A DNA stretch of 37,252 nt. Origin: Rhodothermaceae bacterium (GTDB lineage Bacteria > Bacteroidota > Rhodothermia > Balneolales > Cyclonatronaceae). The notes beneath the pieces are model-generated. The model saw nothing but the letters and a program-made list of their open reading frames with translations. It made no database searches and had not been told where the DNA came from. Shown here in pieces: positions 16,516 through 25,777 of this stretch. The stretch is taken from assembly GCA_020201275.1 (NCBI GenBank), contig JAIVHB010000138.1, positions 1 to 37,252 on the forward strand, read 5' to 3'. The number at the start of each line of letters is the position of its first letter. The first letter of the stretch is position 1. Made by a program: the position numbers and the translations under genes.

Positions 16516-19137
16516 ATGACCCAGCGCATCATATTACCCCTGTTTCTTTTTATACTTCTGACCTTATCCATCGTCAATGCCCAGAATAGGCTCGATTATT
16601 ATCTGCCTCAGGATGTGACCTATAATGCGGATATTCCCACGCCTCAGTCGGTGTTCGGGTTCGAAGTGGGCGATTGGCATGTACGGCACGACCTGCTGCG
16701 TGAATATATGGAGGCCGTTGCCGCCGCATCCGAACGTGTAACCATCACCGAATTCGGCAAAACCTATGAAGGACGGAAACTGGTGATGCTTACCATAACA
16801 TCGCCGCGGAATCAGGCAAATATTGAGCAAATTCGCGAGCGTCACCTTCAGCTAACCGATCCGGCGCGGTCAGGGGAGCTGAATGTTGACGAGATGCCGG
16901 CCATTGTTTGGATGGGCTATAGTGTTCATGGCAATGAGCCGAGCGGATCGAATGCCGTACCTCTTGCCGCCTACTACTATGCAGCCGCACAGGGTCCTGA
17001 AATCGATGATTTACTGGATAATACGGTGATTCTTCTCGATCCCTCCATCAACCCCGACGGGCTCGACCGGTTTGCATCGTGGGTGAATACGAATAAAAGT
17101 ATTCATCAGAATACTGATCCGAACACCCGGGAACACCGCGAAAACTGGCCAGGTTCGCGAACCAATCACTACTGGTTCGACCTGAACCGCGACTGGATGC
17201 CCATTCAGCACCCGTCGAGCCGCGGACGTGTTGCCATGTACAACCACTGGATGCCCCATGTTCTCACCGATCACCATGAGATGGGAACCAACTCCACCTT
17301 TTTCTTCCAGCCCGGCATCCCCTCACGGAACAACCCACTCACCCCTGACCGGAATTTCGAGCTCACAGGCAAGCTGGCCGAATACCACGCCGAATTCCTG
17401 AACGACATCGGCTCGCTTTACTACACCAAAGAGAGCTTTGATGATTTCTATCCCGGCAAAGGCTCAACCTATCCCGACCTTCGCGGCACCATCGGCGTCC
17501 TGTTTGAGCAGGCCAGCTCGCGAGGCCACCTGCAGGACAGTGACAACGGTGAGGTGAGTTTTCCCTTCACCATCCGGAACCAGTTTCTCACTTCTCTTTC
17601 AACAGTTAAAGGCACGTACGACCAGCGCGTTGAATTCAACACCTTCATGCGCGATTTTTACCGGACAGCGATTGAAGAGGCACGCCGCTCGGCCAATAAA
17701 GGGTATGTTTTCGGCGATGCACATGATCCCGCCCGGGTATACCATCTGCTCGACATCCTGCGGCGCCACCAGATTGAAGTGTACAAACTGGACCGGGAAG
17801 TAACCGTCGATGGTCATCGGTTTTCGCCGGGCGAAGGCTGGGTAGTACCCGCCGAACAACCCCAGTACCGCTTGCTTACCAGTTTGTTCGAAAAGAGAAC
17901 TACCTTCACCGACAGCCTGTTCTATGACATCTCCACCTGGACGCTCCCGCTTGCATTCAACATCCCCTATACCGAATTGCGTGGTCGCGCGTGGAACAGC
18001 AATCTGATGGGCGAACGGCTCGACATGCCCGAATTCCCGACCGGAATTTTTTATAATGTAACCGATCCCTACGCCTACGTTTTTGAGTGGGACGGCTATT
18101 ACGCCCCACGAGCCCTGAACCGCCTGCTCGATAAAAATGTGCGCGTAAAAGTGGCCGCAAGGCCGTTTGCTGCCACAACGGTAAACGGACGGCGTGATTT
18201 CACATACGGTACTATCATGGTGTCGACCGGCATACAGGACGGGATCGGCCGTGCAGAACTGAACCGCATCATGCAGACTATTGCGGATGAGGATGCGATC
18301 GACGTTTATGCCCTTGAAACTGGGCTTTCGCTTGACGGGATTGATCTGGGAAGCGGCAATTTCAACAGCCTTCGCAAGCCCGATATGATGGTTGTTGTGG
18401 GCAGCGGGGTCTCATCTGGGGAAGCCGGCGAGATCTGGCACCAGTACGATCAGCGCTACAACATTCCCGTGAGTATGGTCGATATCGATATGTTCAACAG
18501 TGCCGATCTCGCCCGGTACAACACCATTGTGATGGTAAACGGTAACTACAACCGGATCAGTTCAGGTACCATCGAGCGTCTGCGGCGTTGGGTTTCGTCC
18601 GGAGGCACGCTTATCGCCCAGAAGAGTGCGATCACATGGGCCGTCAATAACAACTTCGCCAAAGCTTCATTCAAATCCTCAGACAACGGTTCCGGTGACG
18701 ATGACGACGATGGTAACATGGAAGATACTGTCGCCTCCAAACCCTACACAGACGCGGCCCTGAACCGCGGAGCCCGGGTGATCGGCGGATCCATCTTCGA
18801 AGCCCGCCTCGATCTCACTCATCCGCTTGCATACGGTTACCGCAATCAACTGATGAGCGTTTTCCGCAACAGCACACTGATGATGGAAGCACCCACAAGC
18901 CCGTACGCGGCCCCGCTGCGCTACACCTCTGATCCGCTGCTCAGCGGGTACATTTCGGCACAAAATCTCGACCTGCTGCGCGACACCTCCGGGATCATTG
19001 TTTCCGGGGTTGGCTCCGGACGCACCATCCTTATGACCGACAACCCGCATTTCCGTGCATTCTGGTTCGGCACCAACAAACTGTTCGCGAATGCAGTCTT
19101 TTTCGGGCATACCATCAGCGGGTTTACCACTGAATGA
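16516..19137 (+). CDS. Secreted M14-family zinc carboxypeptidase with C-terminal GATase-like domain
   Basis: 873 residues. A signal peptide (1-22, ending SIVNAQ) precedes an M14 domain with VHGNEPSG (zinc ligands His138 and Glu141), substrate-binding DLNRDW near 220-230, DHHEMGTNSTFFFQPG (third zinc ligand near 252-255) and VLFEQASSRG (catalytic Glu near 332). The C-terminal third (about 600-870) looks like a class I glutamine amidotransferase-like fold (MMVVVGSG, YNTIVMVNGNYNR), a known extension in this subgroup. It contains an acidic loop GSGDDDDDGNMED near 730-742. It probably degrades peptides in the periplasm or outside the cell. No T9SS tail is present. The gene is complete and faces the minus-strand CotH gene convergently. 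Confidence 0.9.
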   Translation: MTQRIILPLFLFILLTLSIVNAQNRLDYYLPQDVTYNADIPTPQSVFGFEVGDWHVRHDLLREYMEAVAAASERVTITEFGKTYEGRKLVMLTITSPRNQANIEQIRERHLQLTDPARSGELNVDEMPAIVWMGYSVHGNEPSGSNAVPLAAYYYAAAQGPEIDDLLDNTVILLDPSINPDGLDRFASWVNTNKSIHQNTDPNTREHRENWPGSRTNHYWFDLNRDWMPIQHPSSRGRVAMYNHWMPHVLTDHHEMGTNSTFFFQPGIPSRNNPLTPDRNFELTGKLAEYHAEFLNDIGSLYYTKESFDDFYPGKGSTYPDLRGTIGVLFEQASSRGHLQDSDNGEVSFPFTIRNQFLTSLSTVKGTYDQRVEFNTFMRDFYRTAIEEARRSANKGYVFGDAHDPARVYHLLDILRRHQIEVYKLDREVTVDGHRFSPGEGWVVPAEQPQYRLLTSLFEKRTTFTDSLFYDISTWTLPLAFNIPYTELRGRAWNSNLMGERLDMPEFPTGIFYNVTDPYAYVFEWDGYYAPRALNRLLDKNVRVKVAARPFAATTVNGRRDFTYGTIMVSTGIQDGIGRAELNRIMQTIADEDAIDVYALETGLSLDGIDLGSGNFNSLRKPDMMVVVGSGVSSGEAGEIWHQYDQRYNIPVSMVDIDMFNSADLARYNTIVMVNGNYNRISSGTIERLRRWVSSGGTLIAQKSAITWAVNNNFAKASFKSSDNGSGDDDDDGNMEDTVASKPYTDAALNRGARVIGGSIFEARLDLTHPLAYGYRNQLMSVFRNSTLMMEAPTSPYAAPLRYTSDPLLSGYISAQNLDLLRDTSGIIVSGVGSGRTILMTDNPHFRAFWFGTNKLFANAVFFGHTISGFTTE

Positions 19138-19284
19138 TGATGTATTAGCTGAATTTCGTATAGGGTTAAGAAGCGCTACCTTGATCATTACAAATAGGCT
19201 GCAAAGGGGCCCCATGAATCTGGGAGATGGATTTCACAGATCTTTCCGGTTCGCCTGTTTAGGTTCTGTCTGATGGAGGCATTA

Positions 19285-19704
19285 CTATTTCACCAGTGCC
19301 ATGTTTCTGGTCTGCCGGTACTCTTCTCCGTTCTTAAGCACTGCCCGGATCTGGTAAAAGTAGATGCCACTCGACAGGCGTGAGGCATCGAACCGGATGT
19401 CGTACCGGCCCTCCCCGAACTGACCGTTGGCCAGCAGGGCGACTTCCCGTCCTATGCCATCGTAAACAGCCAGCCTAATATTGGCAGGTTCCGGCAGCGT
19501 AAAGCTGATGACCGTTGCCGGGTTAAACGGATTCGGATAGTTCTGTTCAAGCCTGAACGCACGCGGTGAACCGGCCTGTTCATCATCATAGGATGTGCCC
19601 GGTGTGGCTGTTATTACAATATCGCCGAGCCGGAGTTCATCGCGGGCCCCGCTCACCGTACTCAGGCGCTCACCCGTGAAATAGTGTTTCCAGCGCAACT
19701 GCAC
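19285..19704 (-). pseudogene. Out-of-frame T9SS C-terminal tail of the CotH-kinase/LTD protein
   Basis: This frame reads VQLRWKHYFTGERL, then a linker, EQNYPNPFNPATVISFTLPE, and a complete type A sorting domain ending TRNMALVK (stop at 19285-19287). It overlaps the 3' end of the upstream CotH gene in another phase. In relatives the segment VEY..., about 20-30 residues, YVQLRWKYYFTG is continuous, so the tail almost certainly belonged to that gene. The break lies near 19700-19740. As read, the CotH protein would lose its T9SS secretion signal. Confidence 0.75.
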
Positions 19705-22616
19705 ATAAGGGTAACAGTACTCCGCATATACTCCACGGGTTCGCCATCTGCACCGGTTACATCAGCAAAATCACCTTCGGTGCCAATGCGGTACTGCAGC
19801 CTGATCGCATATGCCCGGCTTGCCGGGACCACCGTCGACGCGCTCCAGCTAACGCGCACCCGTTCGGCACCACGGGTATCGAGAGCGAGTACAGCTACAC
19901 CCAGATCGCGGCCGCGGCCGGTGTTGAGGAAACTGATCCCGGCTTCACCCAGGCCGTTAATGCGGGTACGCCGGGTATTGTTGTACGGAAATCCAAGTGT
20001 GGGCTTATCGTCTGCGTTGTAGTCGCTTTCCGGAATGTTGTATGGCTCCGTCATCACATCGGCCAGCACGGGATCGTTCACAGCACTCTGCTGAAAGACC
20101 ATATTCGGCGGGAATGAACCCTCGGGTTCTTCAGGGCTCCAGAAACCGAATGTGTAGTCAGCCTCCGACAAGTTAAATGGAAGCGGATGCATCGGGTCAA
20201 CAGGCACGGTATCGTCCACTTCGAATACGGGCACCAGATTCGTATCCCCGCTCAGGGTAATGGTGATGCTGGCCTCCCGGGAATCGATGTCTCCGTGCCA
20301 CTCAACAAACCGGTAACCGTATTTGGGGATGGCCGTCAGCGTGACGGGTATTCCCCGGAAATATTGACCCTGCCAGTTCGCAAAATCTTCACCTATACCC
20401 GGGGTCTGCTGATCGATCAGGATAGTGTTAACCTGAACCCGGCCGGCCTGTTCATCGGTCAGATTGATGGTCAGGTCCGCATCACCTGCCAACAGAAATT
20501 GCTGCCGTAAATACTGCCGTAAAAACTCCTCACGCTGTGATCCGTACTCACGCATCCGGTTCACCTCCGACAGCCAATCCGTTTTTGTAAGCGGACGGCC
20601 CCAGCGGCTGATGTGCTCATCCATCTCCGGATCGAGCATTCCGGCAAAACGGTCGATTTCAAAAAGCACATGATCCGCGGAAAATGCGGTATTGAGCATA
20701 TCAGCAAACCGGTTGATAAAACTGTTCCGGAAACCCTGATTGGTCATAAGCCGCCTGAAGATGTTGGTCGACCATGCAGGATTTGGCCAGTCGGGACCAT
20801 CATCCTGAAGGGCAAACGCCAGTGTATTATGGGCCGGACCGGTCTCGTTGCCGGGTACGTAGAAAAAGTCGAGCCAGAATCCAAAATCCGTATCAAAAAT
20901 CATCCAACGCCATCGCCCGTCGTGACCATAAGGGGCTTCCGGATTATAGGGTACATTCTTGCGCCAGAAGAGCTGATGGTTTCCGGGCCAGTCGGTGTTA
21001 CCGAAGTAGATGTTGGCCATAAAATGATCACGGAAGCTCTCCGTATCCATAAAAGTCCGGACGTTTTCAAAGTTGATCTGCTGAACCATGGGATTGTTCG
21101 GATTGGAGATGAAATTCCACATCTCTTCGAAATGACCGAGTCCCGCCGGATCCCCGCGGGTGTATTCCTGGTCATTTTCGGCCATGGTCATTTCGTGCTC
21201 TTCCACGCCATAGTGTGTGGAAAGATAATGGTCGTCGAACCGGTCCCTGATCCAGTGGATGCCCCAGTATTCGCCGTTCAGAAAAACAACGGCCGGGCGG
21301 GCATACTGGATGTCGAGCCGTGTACTCCCTTTCAGCAGCGACTGCATGAAGGCATCCCGGAAAACCGACTCGCTCCAGTCGTTTCCGGAGTTACGAAGCA
21401 GAAAGCGCTTGTACCGCTCTACCGGTTTGTCGGGGAAGAGGGGATAATTGAACCAGGAATCTCCGTACTCATCCCGTGCATAGAGGCGCAGGCTTTTCCT
21501 GGCCCGGCTGCGGGTTGTATTACCGTGAATCCTTACTCCTGCACCCTGCGAAAACGCCAGCGTACCATCGGTTTCCCAGAATTCGATATGCACCGGCCGC
21601 TCCCATTCCGGCCCGCTCTGGAACATATTATCATAATTTCCGGGTACATAGATCCCCCTTTCATCATCAAAAAAGTCGTCGGGATCGGCTGTAATCGAGA
21701 ACACGGGAAAATCATACCGACCCTCACCCTCCGGCCAGACAAAATAGGAATGGGTAGCAACTGCCCCGGGTCGGGCACCACCCCGCAACGCCCTTGCGCG
21801 TATTACACTCCCTTTTGTTACCAATCCCGCGGGCTCCCGCCAGGCTTCCCGGTAAGTAACATCGACCGGGCTGTCGGGCTCCATAAAATTGGTCGGGATC
21901 ATCGAAATTCCGTTAGGCTCCGCCGACCGGTCGGTAATGGTTATCGGCACCGTGTACTCGGTTGCGTTCTCGTCGGGCTCCGACCCGTCGGTGGTATAGA
22001 CAATGCGAACATTTTCGTCGGGGGAACCAAGGGTAAGGGTGATGTCGGCAGTATAGAATCCGCCCATATGAGAAAATATTACCGGTTCAAGCAAGGCTTC
22101 GTATCCGGATCCCGTATTCGGTTCACCCGGGGTCGGGACCTCGAAAAAGAGCCAGTTGCCGGTGCCGTCGGGCTGCCTGCCCAGTGAAACATCGGCAGGA
22201 ATAGATACCGGGGCAAACATGTCAATACGGTTCCCATCCGGTGCAGTAATCAGCACCTTCTCACCGGCAGCACTTATCGCAAAATTGGTGTGCAGGGGAT
22301 CACCCGGCACGCGTCTGTCTTTGTTTGATGCCCATATCAACAGAAACTCACCGGCGCCAACAGATACATCCGGGAATACCCATTTGTAGGGCATCAGTTC
22401 ATCATCCGACAATCCGTATCCTTCAAGATTCACGGGATCGGTTCCGGTATTCAATAGTTCTACCCAGTCGGAATATTCACCGTCATTATCGGCGATGGTA
22501 ACCGTGTTTGATGCCATAACTTCATTCAGCACTACCTGGCGAGCCGTAACCGGTTTAACGGACGCAATGGTCAGAAGAATGATGATCAGGGTAGACCACA
22601 GACCTGTTTTTTTCAT
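19662..22616 (-). CDS. Secreted lamin-tail / CotH-kinase protein (frameshifted before its T9SS tail)
   Basis: From the ATG at 22616, a signal peptide (MKKTGLWSTLIIILLTIASV...ARQ) is followed by a lamin-tail domain (VVLNEVMASNTVTIADNDGE, SDWVELLNTG). Next come a chitobiase/hexosaminidase C-terminal-like module (YTTDGSEPDENA) and a CotH-kinase-like domain from about residue 290 to 700 (GVRIHGNTTRSRARKSLRLY, RWMIFDTDFG). An InlB-like repeat (YGYRFVEWHGD) and an incomplete beta-rich domain follow. CotH folds can phosphorylate proteins, but activity is not shown here. The frame ends in nonsense residues after GEPVEYMRS, and the sorting domain is in another frame (19285-19704). The frame extends 35 codons further upstream, but the signal peptide fixes the start. 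Confidence 0.82.
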   Translation of the reverse strand: MKKTGLWSTLIIILLTIASVKPVTARQVVLNEVMASNTVTIADNDGEYSDWVELLNTGTDPVNLEGYGLSDDELMPYKWVFPDVSVGAGEFLLIWASNKDRRVPGDPLHTNFAISAAGEKVLITAPDGNRIDMFAPVSIPADVSLGRQPDGTGNWLFFEVPTPGEPNTGSGYEALLEPVIFSHMGGFYTADITLTLGSPDENVRIVYTTDGSEPDENATEYTVPITITDRSAEPNGISMIPTNFMEPDSPVDVTYREAWREPAGLVTKGSVIRARALRGGARPGAVATHSYFVWPEGEGRYDFPVFSITADPDDFFDDERGIYVPGNYDNMFQSGPEWERPVHIEFWETDGTLAFSQGAGVRIHGNTTRSRARKSLRLYARDEYGDSWFNYPLFPDKPVERYKRFLLRNSGNDWSESVFRDAFMQSLLKGSTRLDIQYARPAVVFLNGEYWGIHWIRDRFDDHYLSTHYGVEEHEMTMAENDQEYTRGDPAGLGHFEEMWNFISNPNNPMVQQINFENVRTFMDTESFRDHFMANIYFGNTDWPGNHQLFWRKNVPYNPEAPYGHDGRWRWMIFDTDFGFWLDFFYVPGNETGPAHNTLAFALQDDGPDWPNPAWSTNIFRRLMTNQGFRNSFINRFADMLNTAFSADHVLFEIDRFAGMLDPEMDEHISRWGRPLTKTDWLSEVNRMREYGSQREEFLRQYLRQQFLLAGDADLTINLTDEQAGRVQVNTILIDQQTPGIGEDFANWQGQYFRGIPVTLTAIPKYGYRFVEWHGDIDSREASITITLSGDTNLVPVFEVDDTVPVDPMHPLPFNLSEADYTFGFWSPEEPEGSFPPNMVFQQSAVNDPVLADVMTEPYNIPESDYNADDKPTLGFPYNNTRRTRINGLGEAGISFLNTGRGRDLGVAVLALDTRGAERVRVSWSASTVVPASRAYAIRLQYRIGTEGDFADVTGADGEPVEYMRSTVTLMCSCAGNTISRVSA

Positions 22617-22990
22617 GGTAACTGTTTGGATGCCGATGGATTTGATTGGAATAGCTGCTATGTTGTGATGGAGATTGTGATAGAAGGTTATGGTGAATAT
22701 ACACAAAGCAGACGGGCTCATTTCGAAGCTGCCTGTTCTTTTTAACGATGCTTTTCAGCTTTTTTGGTGCCTTTGTGCAATGTTCGGTACTGCACACAAT
22801 CTTCGGCTTCATTCCTCGCTTTGCCCGGAATTGCGCTACCAGTAACATACTTCCAAATCACTTCGCCGTTTAAATGTTCTATTGTTCACTTGATCCCTAA
22901 TTCGAAGCATGCTAACGGCACCATCGGTGTCACCTATTTAATTGTGTAGCCCCGAAGTTAGTGGCTCAGAATGACGAACCCCAGCCATTG
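22617..22990. other. Gene-free spacer holding a duplicated intergenic element
   Basis: It lies between the CotH start and the gamma-glutamyltransferase stop, both on the minus strand. The central part (22695-22838) is homologous to 28855-29003. The rest shows no gene, apart from a copy of GCTCAGAATGACGA at about 22963-22976 that also recurs after the other element copy (about 29010-29023). The CotH promoter must lie here but no confident -33/-7 pair was found. Confidence 0.6.
22695..22838 (-). repeat. Dispersed intergenic repeat, copy A
   Basis: About 145 bases align with copy B at 28855-29003. Shared blocks include AAAGCAGACGGGCTC, TTGGTGCCTTTGTGCA and CTTCGGCTTCA, with scattered substitutions. 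Both copies have the same orientation and lie just upstream of a gene beginning ATGAAAAAAACAG. In copy A the hairpin seen in copy B has decayed. Confidence 0.75.
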
Positions 22991-24550
22991 TTAATCCAGG
23001 GTAACCGACACGCCACCCCGCCTGGGATCACCGGCCCCGAAAAAGCTTTCGTCCGACCGCCCTGCAACATGAACTCCGCCAAAGAAAAGGTTTTTTCCGT
23101 TCCAAATTTTGTGATCGGGATACTCCCCGATCAGTTCATCCAGTTCGTCTGGTGAGAATCCATCCTCAACAGAAAGCTTTCCGTTTTCATAGTGGATGCG
23201 GGGATGGTTGACGGCCTCAGCGGCTGTCATACCGCGATCGGTCAGGTTCATGATTACCTGCAGAATAGCTGTTCTGAGACGGTTTGAGCCGCCAGATCCA
23301 AGTGCCGCACTTCGGTTTCCGGGCATCAGCAGGATAGACGGGGCCATCATGGAGGTCATCCTTCTGTTACAGGCCCATTTACCGAAACCGCCGGGGTTCA
23401 GGTCCTCCTCCCCGAGCATATTATTGAGCATAATGCCGGTTCCCGGCACAACCAGGCCGGAACCTTCGCCGTTGCTGGCCGAAAGGGCTGCCATATTCCC
23501 TGCCCGGTCGATGATGCTGATCTGAGTGGTACCCCGGCTGAACCGCGGATTGTTTCTGATCTGTTCCCGGTAGGTATCCAGCAATCCGGAGTTGAGCAGA
23601 TCGGCCGATGCGTGTCCGTTTTCAGCCCCTGATGCGTCATCGATCCGGGCACGGTCCGTCATCTCCTGGATGCCGGCCAGCAGGTGAAGCCATTCTCCAT
23701 TTTTTGCTTTATTCGATATAATCTCTGCTGGAATCTCCTCCAGCAGTTTCAGCGCGAATGCGATGAGGATGCCACCCGAACTGGGTGCGGGGTTGGTTAT
23801 AATCCGGTTCCCGCGGTAGGTTACATCCAGCGGCTTACGCCGGATGACCTCATAACATGCCAGGTCTCCGGCAGACAGGTGACTGCCGTGTTCCATACAA
23901 ACCCGGCTGATCTTTTTTGCAAGGTCGCCCCTGTAAAACAGGTCATCCCCTTCATGGGCGAGGGCCTCTATGGTAACGGCCAGTTCCGGCTGACAAAACA
24001 ATTCGCCCTCTTTTATCAGGCCATCCCCGCCCGGGCTTCCGAAAATAGCCACCGCTCCGGGTGTGGCCGAATAGATCGGTTTAATAATTTGCAGGATATA
24101 GGCCTGAAAATGGTTCATCCTCACGCCATTCCTGCCCATTTCGATGGCCGGTCGCGCCAGCTCATGCATAGGCATGGTGCACAGGTCACGGTGAATGGCG
24201 AACAGGCCTTTTACAGTACCCGGTGTTGCCGCTGAACCTGCACCGATATGAAATTCCTGTTCCGTTTCGCCAAAGTTGCCCATGATGGGATAGAATTCGA
24301 CATCCCCTTTCCTCTTCTGTACCGGTGTCTGTACAAAAAAGTCGTACAGAATATCCCTGCCGCCGGATGTGCGGGCCAGCAAAAAACCGCCGCCAGCGAG
24401 CGATGCGAGTACCGGTTCTGTAATACACGCGGCCAGGTGGGCGGCTACGGCTGCATCGAACGCGTTACCGCCATCCTCCAGAATTGTGCGGGCGGCCTGA
24501 ACCGTCTGCTCATGTCCGGCCGCAATCACGCCGCCGCTATACTTACCCAT
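22991..24550 (-). CDS. Gamma-glutamyltransferase-family Ntn hydrolase, apparently cytoplasmic
   Basis: 519 residues beginning MGKYSGGVIAAGHEQTVQAA without a signal peptide. Typical GGT segments are GGNAFDAAVAAHLA, the PSSGG motif near 256-260, the autocatalytic site RGTTQISIID (nucleophile Thr341, the new N-terminus of the small subunit) and GSGGSNRL in place of the usual GSPGG. Family members hydrolyse or transfer gamma-glutamyl groups (glutathione, polyglutamate) or act on related amides such as cephalosporins. The GTTQ instead of GTTH and the lack of a signal peptide suggest a cytoplasmic subgroup with uncertain substrate. It lies 70 bases downstream of prsW on the same strand and may share its transcript. 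Confidence 0.88.
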   Translation of the reverse strand: MGKYSGGVIAAGHEQTVQAARTILEDGGNAFDAAVAAHLAACITEPVLASLAGGGFLLARTSGGRDILYDFFVQTPVQKRKGDVEFYPIMGNFGETEQEFHIGAGSAATPGTVKGLFAIHRDLCTMPMHELARPAIEMGRNGVRMNHFQAYILQIIKPIYSATPGAVAIFGSPGGDGLIKEGELFCQPELAVTIEALAHEGDDLFYRGDLAKKISRVCMEHGSHLSAGDLACYEVIRRKPLDVTYRGNRIITNPAPSSGGILIAFALKLLEEIPAEIISNKAKNGEWLHLLAGIQEMTDRARIDDASGAENGHASADLLNSGLLDTYREQIRNNPRFSRGTTQISIIDRAGNMAALSASNGEGSGLVVPGTGIMLNNMLGEEDLNPGGFGKWACNRRMTSMMAPSILLMPGNRSAALGSGGSNRLRTAILQVIMNLTDRGMTAAEAVNHPRIHYENGKLSVEDGFSPDELDELIGEYPDHKIWNGKNLFFGGVHVAGRSDESFFGAGDPRRGGVSVTLD

Positions 24551-24620
24551 TTTTCACTGTTCTCATTTACCGGATGTAGTGCTTATTACAACTTCAGCCA
24601 AAATACACAATCTCCGGATA

Positions 24621-25637
24621 TCAACGGGTCTCAAGCAGACGGAGCTGCCAGATATCGCGGTCATCAAGTTTGAGCAGCGGTTGCAGTGCCAGTATTCCGG
24701 TTATGCCGATGCTTTTTTCGAGAAAGTTCAGCTCGATAAGCTGGGCCTGAAGTTCGGAGTCAAGTTCAGGCATAATGCCGCACTCCTTCATCATCAGAAT
24801 GCCCTTGGCCTTAAGCGACAATTCGAGGTAAATGCGCAGATAACCCAGCAGATCGGCCATAACGGGCCCCTCAAACATGTTCATAAGTGACTCCAGATAG
24901 TTTCCAAGCCTGCTGTCGGACAGATCGCCGGCCATTATGAGCTGCAGCAACTCCACATCGTGATCGAGACCCTGACCCAGCCATTCCCTGGTGTGTTGTT
25001 CACTGCGTTTAAAGATAAAATAGATGAGCGGCGGGAGTGTGAGCAGTATGAGCAGCATGGCCGTGAGAGGCGGAAGGATGAACTGGTTATACAGTCCGTG
25101 AATCAGAATGGCAGCAAGCAATCCCGGAAGTGCCTTAACCCATGAGGGCCACTCCCGGGTGTCGTGCATATCTTTGGTGATGATGGCGGCAATGGCGGTA
25201 GTACCTCCGTGCATTACTGCTGTGCCCATGCCGCGGATCAGCCAGGTGAGCAGCCCGGGATCCTGCAGTGAGTTCAGGTAGAAAATGTTTTCAACGATTG
25301 CAAAACCGGTCCCGACGGCAAAGCCGAAAATGGCGGCATCCACCATAAAACCGACTTTCCGGGCACGGATCAGATAAAACACGAAGGCGAACTTGATGAT
25401 CTCTTCTGTGACCGGGGCACCAAACCTTGAGAACGTCGACAGGCCCGTGCCGGTATACTTCATCAGCTGACTGTTCACTAAAAGTGCTGCCGCCGTGGAA
25501 AGGCATCCAGCAGCTATGGCGATCACCAGATTTTTAAAATTGACGAGCTTGAAGCTGTCGAGCCAGACCAGGGCAACCAAAAAAATGACGATCGGTACCA
25601 GGGCAAGGCCGGCTTCAGCCAACGGCATCAGGTTCAA
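24621..25637 (-). CDS. prsW: PrsW-type intramembrane metalloprotease with C-terminal cytoplasmic extension
   Basis: 338 residues with about seven or eight hydrophobic helices in the first 210. All PrsW catalytic motifs are present: PVTEEIIKF (Glu78-Glu79), GFAIVEN (Glu116), His143 in AVMHGG, and AILIHGLYN (His180). In Bacillus subtilis PrsW makes the first cut in the anti-sigma factor RsiW, releasing ECF sigma factor SigW. Residues about 211-338 are a soluble helical extension without a recognised domain. The gene shares strand and neighbourhood with an ECF sigma/transmembrane anti-sigma pair about 4 kb upstream, making that anti-sigma factor a candidate substrate; this is inference. Confidence 0.88.
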   Translation of the reverse strand: MNLMPLAEAGLALVPIVIFLVALVWLDSFKLVNFKNLVIAIAAGCLSTAAALLVNSQLMKYTGTGLSTFSRFGAPVTEEIIKFAFVFYLIRARKVGFMVDAAIFGFAVGTGFAIVENIFYLNSLQDPGLLTWLIRGMGTAVMHGGTTAIAAIITKDMHDTREWPSWVKALPGLLAAILIHGLYNQFILPPLTAMLLILLTLPPLIYFIFKRSEQHTREWLGQGLDHDVELLQLIMAGDLSDSRLGNYLESLMNMFEGPVMADLLGYLRIYLELSLKAKGILMMKECGIMPELDSELQAQLIELNFLEKSIGITGILALQPLLKLDDRDIWQLRLLETR

Positions 25638-25777
25638 GAGTTCACAAATGGTGGGTTATGGTTCATCATACAGATTGCGAAGGATAAAATAATGTATTTC
25701 AATCCAGAAACACTTCTTATTGCCGAGACTGGAAACAGAGAACTGGTTTCACTGCGCATCAATCAAATCTGAATGAT

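Noticed and set aside
19700-19740. Programmed frameshift in the CotH gene
   Set aside because: No slippery sequence or downstream structure is visible, and expected residues are missing, favouring deletion or sequence error.
20613-22187. 524-codon plus-strand open frame
   Set aside because: It is antisense to the CotH/LTD gene, whose domains are clearly recognisable; the antisense product resembles no protein.
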